Below are positions 1 to 7,409 of a DNA stretch of 22,379 nucleotides, piece after piece (position 1 is the stretch's first letter; every line of letters begins with the position of its first letter). Source of the stretch: JAMIFN01 sp035906235 (GTDB lineage: Bacteria; Pseudomonadota; Gammaproteobacteria; Burkholderiales; Burkholderiaceae_C); the NCBI GenBank assembly GCA_035906235.1, contig JAMIFN010000047.1, positions 1 to 22,379 of the forward strand, read 5' to 3'. The notes beneath the pieces were generated by a model. The model was not told where the DNA came from and did no database searches. It saw only the letters and a program-made list of their open reading frames with translations. The translations under genes were made by a program, and so were the position numbers.

Positions 1-318
1 TCAGGGCAGCCAATTTGGCAGTGACGAGTTCAATCGTTGGTGCAAAGACAACCGGCTAAGCCCAAGCATGAGCCGTAGGGGGAATTGCTGGGATAACGCT
101 GTGGCTGAATCGTTCTTCAGTAATTTGAAGAGTGAGCAGATCAAGAAGCGGATTTACGCAACGCGGGCAGAAGCCAAGTCAGAAATCTTCGATTACATTG
201 AGGGCTTCTACAATCGTATTCGTCGCCACAAACACCTCGATCAACTCAGCCCCCACGAGTTCGAGCGGCAGCGTCAAACTGCGCTATGAGAAATGTCTAG
301 GGATTTGGGGGAATGCCA
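1..318 (+). mobile_element. IS3-family insertion sequence, 3' end only (cut by window edge)
   Basis: The window opens inside an insertion sequence. It holds the C-terminal part of an OrfB-type transposase followed by a short non-coding tail. I place the right end near 318 because, read inward on the minus strand, the sequence starts with TG and continues TGGCATTCCCCCAAATCCC, which looks like an IS3-type terminal inverted repeat. The other end is outside the window, so the inverted repeat and the target duplication cannot be checked. The element sits inside the integrase gene to its right and truncates it. Confidence 0.7.
2..289 (+). CDS. IS3-family transposase OrfB, C-terminal fragment
   Basis: This is the end of a DDE transposase of the IS3 family; the 5' part lies outside the window. 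The frame is open from base 2 to a TGA at 287-289. It starts with QGSQFGSDEF, which belongs just after the second catalytic Asp of this family. It continues with SRRGNCWDNAVAESFFSNLK, where the Glu of AVAESFF is the expected third catalytic residue. The end, FYNRIRRHKHLDQLSPHEFE, is the usual C-terminus of OrfB proteins. The visible part looks intact. Whether the whole element is functional cannot be judged from here. Confidence 0.9.
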   Translation, partial: QGSQFGSDEFNRWCKDNRLSPSMSRRGNCWDNAVAESFFSNLKSEQIKKRIYATRAEAKSEIFDYIEGFYNRIRRHKHLDQLSPHEFERQRQTAL

Positions 319-760
319 GTGTATCGATCTTGTCGATAGGCATGCCGCCTATGATTGGGAATACGTCCGCCTCCAAGCGTTTCCACTTGACGCTACAAGT
401 CTTTTCATCTTTACCCTTACTCCAAGTTTCAAACCACAGGCTGGCCAGTGCTTTGAAGTTGGATGCTTTTGATTGACTGATCGTGTGTTGCTCGATTTTT
501 TTGCCAATAGCCGGGTCTATGCCATCAGCCAGCTGTATTTTGGCCGCCTCGCGTTTTTCGCGTGCACTCAGAAGGCTAACTTCAGGATAGATGCCTAGTG
601 CGAGCGTCTTTTGTTTCTTGTCGTAGCGGTAGGCTAGGCGCCAATACTTGCCATGCTTAGAGATCCAGATGTGTAGCCCACCTCCATCGCTGAGCTTTTG
701 GCCGTACTGTGGTGTGCCCGTGTACTGTGCCTTACGAATTGCAATGTCTGTCAGTGCCAT
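284..760 (-). pseudogene. P4-type (DUF4102) tyrosine integrase, truncated by IS3-family element
   Basis: This is the N-terminal third of a tyrosine recombinase of the P4/DUF4102 island-integrase type. I start it at ATG 758-760 (MALTDIAIRKA) because AAGAAAGG lies 7 bases upstream. The frame is open further upstream but has no reason to be used. The arm-binding domain is visible (YGQKLSDGGGLHIWI, YWRLAYRYDKKQKTLALGIY, SAREKREAAK), followed by the start of the core-binding domain (WKRLEADVFPIIGGMPI). Native sequence seems to end near IDKID. The last 10-12 residues are read from the IS end and stop at 284-286. The product would be 158 residues against about 400 for the family, and the catalytic R-H-R-Y domain is missing, so it cannot recombine. 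It lies 3' of tRNA-Leu in the same orientation, the usual arrangement for an integrase using a tRNA 3' end as attachment site. Confidence 0.85.
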
Positions 761-806
761 AAACGCCTTTCTTCTTGAGTGAATAATAGGCTGAAACCAA
801 GAAAAT

Positions 807-828
807 TGTGCCAACAAATGTGCCAACA
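807..828. repeat. Direct repeat pair TGTGCCAACA, probable integrase arm-type sites
   Basis: TGTGCCAACA occurs at 807-816 and 819-828, a 12-base period. It is framed by GAAAATTG and CAATTTC, which are near-inverted copies of each other. The pair lies between the tRNA-Leu 3' end and the integrase start, where P4-type integrases usually have arm-binding sites. A very similar pair with the same period occurs at 21359-21380. The repeats are seen directly; the role is inferred. Confidence 0.55.
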
Positions 829-869
829 ATTTCTTTGGCTTGGGCTGGAAATCGTTGGACATCTTGAGA

Positions 870-907
870 CAAGAAAAAACCCGCAAAGCCTTAAGCTATG
901 CGGGTTT
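870..907 (-). terminator. Intrinsic terminator, probably of tRNA-Leu
   Basis: On the minus strand AAACCCGCA pairs with TGCGGGTTT in a 9-bp stem around a 13-base loop that has its own short AGC/GCT pairing. It is followed at once by more T residues. It lies about 55 bases beyond the tRNA-Leu 3' end, reading in the same direction, and before the integrase start. Confidence 0.75.
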
Positions 908-961
908 CCTTGTTTCTTTGAACTTTCTTGGACATGCTTGAACATGTCAAAAAGAGGTCAC

Positions 962-1048
962 TGGTGCCGGAAGCCGGAATCGAACCGGCACGGTGTTTCC
1001 ACCGGCAGATTTTGAATCTGCTGCGTCTACCAATTTCGCCACTCCGGC
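962..1048 (-). tRNA. tRNA-Leu (anticodon CAA)
   Basis: This is an 87-nt class II tRNA on the minus strand, reading from 1048 to 962. The acceptor strand GCCGGAG pairs with CTTCCGGC (one G-U pair), with discriminator A and encoded CCA at 964-962. The D arm carries AAATTGGTAGACGC. The anticodon stem-loop is GCAGA TTCAAAA TCTGC with anticodon CAA, which reads UUG. A long variable arm typical of leucine follows. The T arm GCCGG TTCGATT CCGGC is intact. Its 3' end is probably the attachment site of the island to the left: an integrase fragment in the same direction lies just beyond it. The gene itself appears intact. Confidence 0.97.
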
Positions 1049-1083
1049 TGGTGTGAGGACTGAAGGTATCAGTGAAGCCGCAG

Positions 1084-1089
1084 ATTATG
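1084..1089 (-). promoter_or_regulatory. Candidate -10 element for tRNA-Leu
   Basis: On the minus strand CATAAT lies in TGTGCCATAATCTGC, about 36 bases before the tRNA 5' end, with an extended TG-like context. No good -35 is visible at 17 bases; the sequence there is GGCAAA. This is a plausible but weak call. Confidence 0.35.
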
Positions 1090-1126
1090 GCACAAAAATG
1101 GCCTGTGTTTGCCGTATGATGCAGGA

Positions 1127-2026
1127 ATGCAGTACAAAACTTTGCAAGATACGGTGGGGCAGACGCCCTTGGTGCAGTTGCCGCGCATAGGCGGGGCGCA
1201 GTTGGCGGCGCGTGGCAATGTGCTTTTGGCCAAATTAGAGGGCAATAACCCTGCGGGTTCGGTGAAAGATCGCCCCGCCCTGTCGATGATTCGCGCGGCG
1301 CAGGCACGGGGCGATATTGCCCCGGGTGAGACGCTGATTGAGGCTACTTCGGGCAATACCGGCATCGCGCTCGCCATGGCTGCAGCCGTGCTGGGCTACA
1401 AAATGGTGTTGCTGATGCCCGAAGACGCCAGCGCCGAGCGCGTGCTGACCATGCGAGCCTATGGCGCGGAAATCATTTTGACGGCCAAGGCTGGCAGCAT
1501 GGAATTGGCGCGTGATATGGCGCTGCAGATGCAGGCCGATGGCAAGGGTAAAGTGCTCAACCAATTTGCTAATCGCGATAATCCGCTGGCGCATTTCCAG
1601 GGCACAGGCCCCGAAATTTGGCAACAAACGGGGGGGCAGGTGACGCATTTTGTCAGCGCCATGGGTACCACGGGCACGATTACCGGCACTTCGCAGTATT
1701 TGAAGGCGCAAAACCCGCAGCTTCAGGTCATAGGCGTTCAGCCTGAGGCGGGTGCGCGCATTTCTGGCATACGCAAATGGCAGCCCGAGTATTTGCCCGA
1801 GATTTACGCCGACAGCCGTGTGGATCGCTTGGAATACATAGGGCAGGCCGAGGCCGAAGATTTGTGCCGCCGCCTGGCGCGTGAGGAGGGGCTGTTTTGT
1901 GGGGTTTCTTCGGCGGGGGCTTGCGCCGTAGCACTGCGTCTGGCGCAAAGCTTGCAAAACGCGACCATCGTCTTTATCGTGTGCGATCGTGGTGATCGCT
2001 ATTTATCTACTGGCTTGTTTGGCTAG
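1127..2026 (+). CDS. cysM: Cysteine synthase B (O-acetylserine sulfhydrylase B)
   Basis: This PLP enzyme makes cysteine from O-acetylserine and sulfide; the CysM isoform can also use thiosulfate. It acts in the cytoplasm as a dimer. The 299 residues match the usual length of about 300. The PLP lysine is K47 in NPAGSVKDR, the substrate loop TSGNTG is at 74-79, the phosphate loop GTTGT is at 180-184, and GVSSAGA and CDRGDRYLSTGLFG lie near the C-terminus. The DRGDRYLSTG ending and EGNNPAGSVKDR place it in the CysM rather than the CysK branch. I chose ATG 1127 because MQYKTLQDTVGQTPLV aligns with known N-termini. The frame also has a TTG at 1109. The ribosome site is poor for either start. It is divergent from tRNA-Leu and 48 bases before the next gene, with which it may be cotranscribed. 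Confidence 0.95.
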   Translation: MQYKTLQDTVGQTPLVQLPRIGGAQLAARGNVLLAKLEGNNPAGSVKDRPALSMIRAAQARGDIAPGETLIEATSGNTGIALAMAAAVLGYKMVLLMPEDASAERVLTMRAYGAEIILTAKAGSMELARDMALQMQADGKGKVLNQFANRDNPLAHFQGTGPEIWQQTGGQVTHFVSAMGTTGTITGTSQYLKAQNPQLQVIGVQPEAGARISGIRKWQPEYLPEIYADSRVDRLEYIGQAEAEDLCRRLAREEGLFCGVSSAGACAVALRLAQSLQNATIVFIVCDRGDRYLSTGLFG

Positions 2027-2074
2027 CATGCTGCTCCGCGCTAACCGGCATTCACCACCTATCACCAGTTTTTC

Positions 2075-3379
2075 ATGAGCCCACAAGAACTTTTGCAACA
2101 TGCCGCATCCTTGGTGGGCTCTGCCTTGCAGTTTCAGCAAACGACCGAGCAAACCCTCGCGCAATACTTTCGCCAGCACGGCAAAATTGGCGCACGCGAA
2201 CGCGCCATGCTGACGGACGCGGTTTACCGCATTGTGCGCCTGAAAAGCCTCCTTGAAGCACAGGCAGAAGCTGCCCCGCGAGGTTTGGGCAGCAAAGAGC
2301 GCAAATTGGCACTCTTAGGTATCAAAAAACACGCGGATTATTTCGCTGGCGCCATGAGTGATGTCGAGCGTGAGTGGCTGGCCAAAGCACACCAAATCGA
2401 TTCACTGGATTTGCCCGTAACCCTGCCTGCTGCGCAACGCCACAATCTACCAAAGTGGTTGGCCGAAAAATTACAAATCGAATTGGGCGAGAATTTTTGG
2501 CCGTTTGCCATGGTGATGCTGCAAAAAGCCAGCGTCGATTTGCGCATCAATACCCACAGCCACAAAACCGTTAGAGTGGCCGAGCAATTGGCACAAGACG
2601 GTTTTAGCACCACCCCCACGCACTATGCGCCAGATGGTCTGAGCCTGGATCAGCGCAAGAGCCTAAAAAATTACCCGTTGTATCTGCAAGGCGCATTTGA
2701 AGTGCAAGACGAAGGCTCCCAGCTCATCGCCGTCCTCAGCCAGGCCAAACGCGAAGAAATTGTCGTGGATTTTTGCGCTGGTGCTGGCGGTAAAACCCTG
2801 GCGATGGCCAGCATGATGCGCGGCACAGGACGAGTCTATGCGCTGGATGCATCGGCTAGCCGGCTAGAGGCTCTGCGTCCGCGTATGCAACGCGCCGAAC
2901 TTGAAAATATCTACCCTATGGCCATTAGCGCGGCTGACGATGAGCGCGTGCAGCGCTTAATCGGCAAAGCCGATTGCGTGCTGGTGGATGCGCCTTGCTC
3001 GGGGCTGGGCACGCTACGACGCCAGCCCGATTTAAAATGGCGGCGCAAGCCCGAAGATCTGCGCCGCTTCCAAGCCGTGCAACTGGCCATCTTGCGCGAT
3101 GCCGCCAGATTACTCAAACCTGGCGGGCGTTTGGTCTATGCCACTTGCAGCGTCTTGCGCGAAGAAAATGAAGAAGTCGCCGCACTGTTTAGCGAAAACC
3201 ATACAGATTTTGCACAGCAAAGTGTGGGAGATATTTTGGAAAAAGCCAAAGTTCCGGATGTGCAGACCTTGGTATCGGGTGGCACGGATGGCCGTTTATC
3301 CTTGCACACTTGGCCCCACCTACATCAAATGGACGGTTTTTTTGCTGCAGTCTGGAAAAAACAAGCAAAGACAGCGTGA
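2075..3379 (+). CDS. RsmB/NOP-family rRNA (cytosine-5) methyltransferase
   Basis: This is a SAM-dependent RNA m5C methyltransferase of the RsmB/Sun/NOP2 family, 434 residues, presumably acting on rRNA in the cytoplasm. The SAM-binding motif is DFCAGAGGKT (232-241). DAPCSG at 305-310 holds the proline-cysteine motif (C308), and ATCSV at 356-360 holds the second cysteine (C358). The two cysteines are the release and catalytic residues of this family. The N-terminal part (about 1-130) is helical and shorter than the full NusB-like domain of E. coli RsmB. It could therefore be the family paralogue found in many betaproteobacteria rather than the true C967 enzyme; for this reason I leave the symbol blank. 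It follows cysM by 48 bases. Confidence 0.88.
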   Translation: MSPQELLQHAASLVGSALQFQQTTEQTLAQYFRQHGKIGARERAMLTDAVYRIVRLKSLLEAQAEAAPRGLGSKERKLALLGIKKHADYFAGAMSDVEREWLAKAHQIDSLDLPVTLPAAQRHNLPKWLAEKLQIELGENFWPFAMVMLQKASVDLRINTHSHKTVRVAEQLAQDGFSTTPTHYAPDGLSLDQRKSLKNYPLYLQGAFEVQDEGSQLIAVLSQAKREEIVVDFCAGAGGKTLAMASMMRGTGRVYALDASASRLEALRPRMQRAELENIYPMAISAADDERVQRLIGKADCVLVDAPCSGLGTLRRQPDLKWRRKPEDLRRFQAVQLAILRDAARLLKPGGRLVYATCSVLREENEEVAALFSENHTDFAQQSVGDILEKAKVPDVQTLVSGGTDGRLSLHTWPHLHQMDGFFAAVWKKQAKTA

Positions 3380-3527
3380 CAAAATACAAAGTTTGGGCAT
3401 TTGCCGACACACCAATGCCTTGCCATGGCATACAAACACCTAGAATCACCCAATTATTTGCCGAACTTTTACCCAAGGTTCAGTTTTTTTTGCGCGCAGA
3501 TAGCGTAGAAGTGGAAAGGGAAGCCCC

Positions 3528-5894
3528 ATGTCTCGTTGGAATTCAAAAGCCTTATTCTTGTCTTTGCTTGTACTTGCAGGCAGTGCGCATGCTGCATACA
3601 ACTTGCGCTATAGCACCATCGCCCCAGGCGCCCTGACTTTTACGGGTAACACCATAGGTCTGGATAAAGCGAACAATAGCAACAATCCAGGCACATCGAT
3701 GGCCATCGGTGCTTATATTGCCGAAGGGCAAGGCGCCGCTACTTATAGCGGACACCCTGCACCTACCTCGGCAAACTGGTTGCTCAACCGTTCAAATGCG
3801 ACTTTGACCATTCCTGCGGGCGCCACTGTCTTGTATGCCGAATTAATTTGGGGCGGAAGCTACAGCTATGGTGGCCAATTTCGGTCTTTAGCCGAACGCA
3901 ATGGCGCCGTCGATTTCATTACCCCTAGTGGCACCAACAGCGTTACGCCATCTGGGGCAACTGCGGTGGACCTCAATAGTGGCACAGGAGGCACCTGCTC
4001 GGGTAACCCCCCTTGTTTTTATGTGCGCTCACAAGATGTCACCACCATCGTTCAAGCACTGGGCACTGGAACTATTCCGCTTTCCGTCGGCAAAATCCCT
4101 GCCACGATAGGGGCATCTGAAAACAACCTCAACACGGGGGGCTGGACACTGGCCGTCGCCTATAGAGATACCACTAAAGTCGAACACAAAATGAACATCT
4201 ATGTAGGTGCAGAGTTTGTGTACAACGGCATGCCTGGTGGAGGTAGTAGTGCGGCAGTCACCAATTTCTGTACGGCACCCTCAGGGGCACAGTCTGGACG
4301 CTTGCTGGCCAGTGCTATGGAGGGTGATGCAGGCATCTCAGGCGACGAATTCCGTTTTGGGGCCACCAACCCAGCGCCGACTGCCAATAAGTTGAATGGG
4401 CCGAGGAACTTGGTAGGCAACTTTTTTGCAGGTCAAATTAATAATGATTTAGGCAACACCGCCACCAATGGCTCTTTTGGTACATCCAACCAAACTCCGG
4501 GCACGGCTGGCCAAGGCCGGCAAGGGTGGGATGTTACCAATGTGGCGCTAGACAGCTTCCTAACTGCGGGTATGACCACGGCACATGCAACTGCCACTAC
4601 CACGGGCGATACTTATGTCGTCAATGGCTTAGGCATCCAAATCAAAGTAGGGCAGCCTGGTTTTCCGACTGCGGTCAAGCGCGTCAATGGCATTGCGGCT
4701 GATGGCACCAATTACCCGGCCTATGTAGCCAAAGTCGGAGAAATTTTGACCTATACCGTCAAAATGAATAACAGCACAGGTACTGCCGCTGCAACCAATT
4801 TGACCTTTACCGATCTCTTGCCTACGGGTTTGAGCTTCGTTCCAGGTAGTTTCTCGCGCGGCAATGTCATTGCCATGAGCCCTGACCCGGCCATCCCCCC
4901 AGCCACTGATCCCGATGTGGCTGGCGCTGGTGCCGTCCCTATGCCGGCAGCCAACCCCGTTTCACCATCCACCGTTCCCTTGCCTGATATTCCGGCAGGA
5001 CAAGGTGTGGTCGTTCGCTTTCAGGCCAAAGTCGATAGCGTGCCTGTGGCGCCAACAGCCGCCAGTTATTTGAACCGTGCGCAATGGGAATATGACTATG
5101 TACCCTGCGTAGGCCAACCCACCATTCACGGCACCAAAATCACCAATCCTGTCTTAACCTACATCCCCCGTATGGCCGCGACCAAGGTGGTCAGCCCTAC
5201 AGGTGCACAAAATGCAGGCACAACGCTAACCTACACCGTCACGATGACAAACAACGGTCTGGCCAACTCCATCGGCTCGACCATGGTCGATGCCATCCCT
5301 GCTGGTGCAACTTATGTCCTCGGCAGTACCACGCTCAACGGCAGTGCTGTCGCGGATGTATCAGGCGCTATGCCCTACGCCACGGCAAATTTGGTTAATA
5401 GCGCTGGGCAGGCTGCTGGGGTGATTGCCGTGGGTGCCAGTGCCACGGTCAGCTTTAATGTCACTATCGATGGCAATGCCAGCACGGTTTCCAATACCGC
5501 TGTGGCCGACATCGACGGCCCCGGCGGCACAACCGACCCTGGCGTAACCCCACCCCCTGTTAACACCAATGTCACGCCTGCTGCCAATGTGTCGATTACC
5601 AAGAGCAATGCTGCAGCGTCGGTCATCAAAGGCGGCACCAGCACCTACACCATTACCGTCAATAACACAGGGCCATCAGCCGCCGACAACGCTATCGTTC
5701 AAGACCCCGCAGCTACAGGACTGAACTGCACAACAGTCACCTGCCCTGCCGGCAGCCTGACGGGTGGTGCCACCTGCCCGGCCGTATTGACTATCCCCGC
5801 CTTGCAAGGTGCGGGTTTGACGGTTCCAAATCTGCCAGCCAACTCCTCTGTCACGCTGAATGTGACTTGCACCATCACCGCTACGGGGGTGTAA
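3528..5894 (+). CDS. Secreted DUF11 repeat protein
   Basis: This is an exported protein of 788 residues and unknown role. A Sec signal peptide is clear (KALFLSLLVLAGSAHA, then AYNL). About 350 residues rich in Gly, Asn, Thr and Ser follow, with a single pair of close cysteines (GTGGTCSGNPPCF). Three DUF11-like beta-sandwich repeats come next, at about 380-520, 545-675 and 685-788. Each has the pattern LTYTVKMNN, LTYTVTMTNN or STYTITVNNTG followed by a DLLP, DAIPAG or QDPAA strand. The C-terminus stops at TCTITATGV, without an LPXTG, IPTL-type or PEP-type sorting signal and without a membrane anchor. It is probably released or held by other means. The start at 3528 has GGAAAGGGAAG upstream. 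It stands alone, with a strong terminator after it. Confidence 0.85.
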   Translation: MSRWNSKALFLSLLVLAGSAHAAYNLRYSTIAPGALTFTGNTIGLDKANNSNNPGTSMAIGAYIAEGQGAATYSGHPAPTSANWLLNRSNATLTIPAGATVLYAELIWGGSYSYGGQFRSLAERNGAVDFITPSGTNSVTPSGATAVDLNSGTGGTCSGNPPCFYVRSQDVTTIVQALGTGTIPLSVGKIPATIGASENNLNTGGWTLAVAYRDTTKVEHKMNIYVGAEFVYNGMPGGGSSAAVTNFCTAPSGAQSGRLLASAMEGDAGISGDEFRFGATNPAPTANKLNGPRNLVGNFFAGQINNDLGNTATNGSFGTSNQTPGTAGQGRQGWDVTNVALDSFLTAGMTTAHATATTTGDTYVVNGLGIQIKVGQPGFPTAVKRVNGIAADGTNYPAYVAKVGEILTYTVKMNNSTGTAAATNLTFTDLLPTGLSFVPGSFSRGNVIAMSPDPAIPPATDPDVAGAGAVPMPAANPVSPSTVPLPDIPAGQGVVVRFQAKVDSVPVAPTAASYLNRAQWEYDYVPCVGQPTIHGTKITNPVLTYIPRMAATKVVSPTGAQNAGTTLTYTVTMTNNGLANSIGSTMVDAIPAGATYVLGSTTLNGSAVADVSGAMPYATANLVNSAGQAAGVIAVGASATVSFNVTIDGNASTVSNTAVADIDGPGGTTDPGVTPPPVNTNVTPAANVSITKSNAAASVIKGGTSTYTITVNNTGPSAADNAIVQDPAATGLNCTTVTCPAGSLTGGATCPAVLTIPALQGAGLTVPNLPANSSVTLNVTCTITATGV

Positions 5895-5950
5895 GCGCTG
5901 AGGCAATAACCATCAGCGGGCGAGGATTTTGTCCAACCCAAATACCCAAA

Positions 5951-5980
5951 CAAAAGCCGCGTATGCGGCTTTTGCTTTGG
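5951..5980 (+). terminator. Intrinsic terminator after DUF11 gene
   Basis: CAAAAGCCGC (5951-5960) pairs perfectly with GCGGCTTTTG (5965-5974) around the loop GTAT. The T-run is inside the stem, and A-rich sequence on the left side would also let it work in the other direction. Confidence 0.85.
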
Positions 5981-6050
5981 GGCTGCTTTCTTGATGCGTG
6001 GCGACTAAAAGGGAGTGGAATTCTGCCTTGCAAAGAAATATCTTATCACT

Positions 6051-6100
6051 TCAAAAAGTAGAGCATCTCAGGCAGGTTTTTAGGCGTTAATTGCCAAAAA
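6051..6100 (+). repeat. Interspersed repeat, copy A
   Basis: It contains CATCTCAGGCAGGTTTTTAG followed by GCG and later CCAAAAA. This matches the family pattern GATAGCTACTCAGGCAGG + TTTTACGCCAAAAA with some drift at the left end. It lies between two convergent genes, just after the DUF11 terminator. Confidence 0.6.
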
Positions 6101-6157
6101 CATACTGGAAAAATGATGCAAAAACAATAGCGCGTGGTGATTGTCTCAATTTTGGTG

Positions 6158-6186
6158 CAAAAAACCTGATTTTCACCATTTTCAGG
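6158..6186 (-). terminator. Probable terminator of the rhodanese operon
   Basis: On the minus strand CCTGA (6186-6182) pairs with TCAGG (6169-6165) around a 12-base loop, followed by TTTTTTG. The stem is short but the T-run is good. It lies 14 bases after the rhodanese stop. Confidence 0.5.
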
Positions 6187-6199
6187 CTGATTGTCCCAA

Positions 6200-6550
6200 T
6201 TAATAGCGCCCTATGCCCGCATCGGTGCGTGCCCAGGCATCTATGCCGCCCGTGATGTTGGCGACGCGTTCAAAACCCTGCTGCAGCAAATAGTGCGCCG
6301 CGTTCATGCTGCGCACGCCGTGGTGGCAGAGCAAGCCTAAGGTTTTGCCTTCTTGTTCTAGCTGGTCTAGCTCGGCCACGCGCAGGGGAAATTGTCCCAG
6401 CGGAATATGGCGCACGGCCAGCGCGGGCAGGTGGCGCAGATGGGCCAGCTCCAGCTCCCAGGCTTCGCGCACATCAATAATCAGCAAATTTGCAGGCCAA
6501 GTGGCGGCCTGCTGCGGGTCAAGTTGTGTAATGTTGCCCATGCCACTCAT
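6200..6550 (-). CDS. Single-domain rhodanese-like protein
   Basis: This is a small cytoplasmic sulfurtransferase-like protein of 116 residues with one rhodanese domain. IIDVREAWELELAHL is the N-terminal rhodanese signature, HIPLGQ is the middle motif, and the active-site loop is CHHGVRS (75-81) with catalytic C75. The end, ANITGGIDAWAR, is typical. Its substrate is unknown. I chose ATG 6548-6550 because GGAGAAAGGGGG lies just upstream. A longer frame to 6631 would overlap the upstream gene and has no ribosome site. It begins 20 bases after the PCMT-like gene, so the two are almost certainly one transcript. Confidence 0.9.
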   Translation of the reverse strand: MSGMGNITQLDPQQAATWPANLLIIDVREAWELELAHLRHLPALAVRHIPLGQFPLRVAELDQLEQEGKTLGLLCHHGVRSMNAAHYLLQQGFERVANITGGIDAWARTDAGIGRY

Positions 6551-6570
6551 GCCTGCCCCCTTTCTCCGAT

Positions 6571-7278
6571 TTACAGCGCGAAGGCCGGCGTGGCGGCAAA
6601 ACCGCGCAGATAGGGCGCCAAGCTGTCCCAAGGCTGGCTTTGGCTGTTGTGCGTTTCGCTGTGGCGCGTAAGCAGCGTGGCGCGCATCATGGGGTCTTGC
6701 CCGACGAGGGCGAGCAGGCGCCCCCCCTCATTCAGGCGCGAGCTCCAATTGCTGGGCAGCTGTGCCACGCCGCCGCAAAAAACGATGGCATCAAAACTGC
6801 CCGTGGTTTGGCTCTCGGTAATGTCGGCGGCAATGATTTGTGCGTTGCCGATACCCGCTTGCAGCAGGTTTAAACGCGCGGTGTTGGCCAGCTCCGCTTG
6901 GCATTCATAGGCGGTGACATGGGCGGCCAGCTTGGCCATCAGCGCGGTCATATAGCCCGTGCCCGCGCCGATTTGCAGCACGCGGTCGCTGGGCTTGAGT
7001 TGCAATTGATGAATCAAGCGCAGCTGCACCTTGGGGCTGAGCATGAATTGGCCGCCGGCGGTGGGCAAATCGGTGTCGCTCAGCGCCACGCCGCGCAAAG
7101 CGGCGGGGGCAAAGTCTTCGCGCGGAGTGGCCAAAAATGCATCAGCCAACTCAGGGGTGATGGCGGGTATCCAGGGGCGGATTTGTTGTTCTAGGGCAAG
7201 CCAGCGGGCGTGTTCAATATCGGCAATGGCGGCGGCCTTGGTGTTGCTATCGGGTGTCTGGGCTAGGGTGACGCTCAT
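6571..7278 (-). CDS. PCMT-family methyltransferase (protein-L-isoaspartate O-methyltransferase-like)
   Basis: This is a SAM-dependent methyltransferase of the protein isoaspartate repair family, 235 residues. Motif I reads VLQIGAGTGYMTALMA (about 100-115), near the family form VLEIGTGSGYQTAVLA. PREDFAP (52-58) is the conserved N-terminal block. The segment that is normally LPIGxGQTISQP reads LPTAGGQFMLSP here, so the substrate-binding strand is altered. It may belong to the divergent PCMT-like subgroup rather than being a true repair enzyme, so no symbol is given. I start it at ATG 7276-7278 with AGGA eight bases upstream. The longer open frame to 7392 adds an unrelated leader. It is divergent from murJ and leads the operon with the rhodanese gene. 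Confidence 0.85.
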   Translation of the reverse strand: MSVTLAQTPDSNTKAAAIADIEHARWLALEQQIRPWIPAITPELADAFLATPREDFAPAALRGVALSDTDLPTAGGQFMLSPKVQLRLIHQLQLKPSDRVLQIGAGTGYMTALMAKLAAHVTAYECQAELANTARLNLLQAGIGNAQIIAADITESQTTGSFDAIVFCGGVAQLPSNWSSRLNEGGRLLALVGQDPMMRATLLTRHSETHNSQSQPWDSLAPYLRGFAATPAFAL

Positions 7279-7409
7279 GGCGGGTATCCTGTTTTGGGTG
7301 TTTGGTTTAAGCGCCGATTTTACTTGGCCTTGCGCGGCGGACAGGGCAAGCGCAAACAGGCAGCTAGAATTTCGCCCTTTCCAGCACAACACAGCGCAGC
7401 ATTGGTTTT

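Larger units (their letters stand above)
5895..6199. other. Convergent intergenic region
   Basis: This gap of about 300 bases between the DUF11 gene and the rhodanese gene has no credible coding sequence. It contains the DUF11 terminator (5951-5980), repeat copy A (6051-6100), and the minus-strand terminator of the rhodanese operon (6158-6186). A 14-base direct repeat, TGATTGTCTCAATT at 6138-6151 and TGATTGTCCCAATT at 6188-6201, has a 50-base period; its second copy overlaps the rhodanese stop codon. Confidence 0.6.

Noticed and set aside
3380..3527. Terminator or promoter between the rsmB-type gene and the DUF11 gene
   Set aside because: ATGCC/GGCAT can pair around 3416-3432 but has no T-run, and no good pair of promoter hexamers was found.
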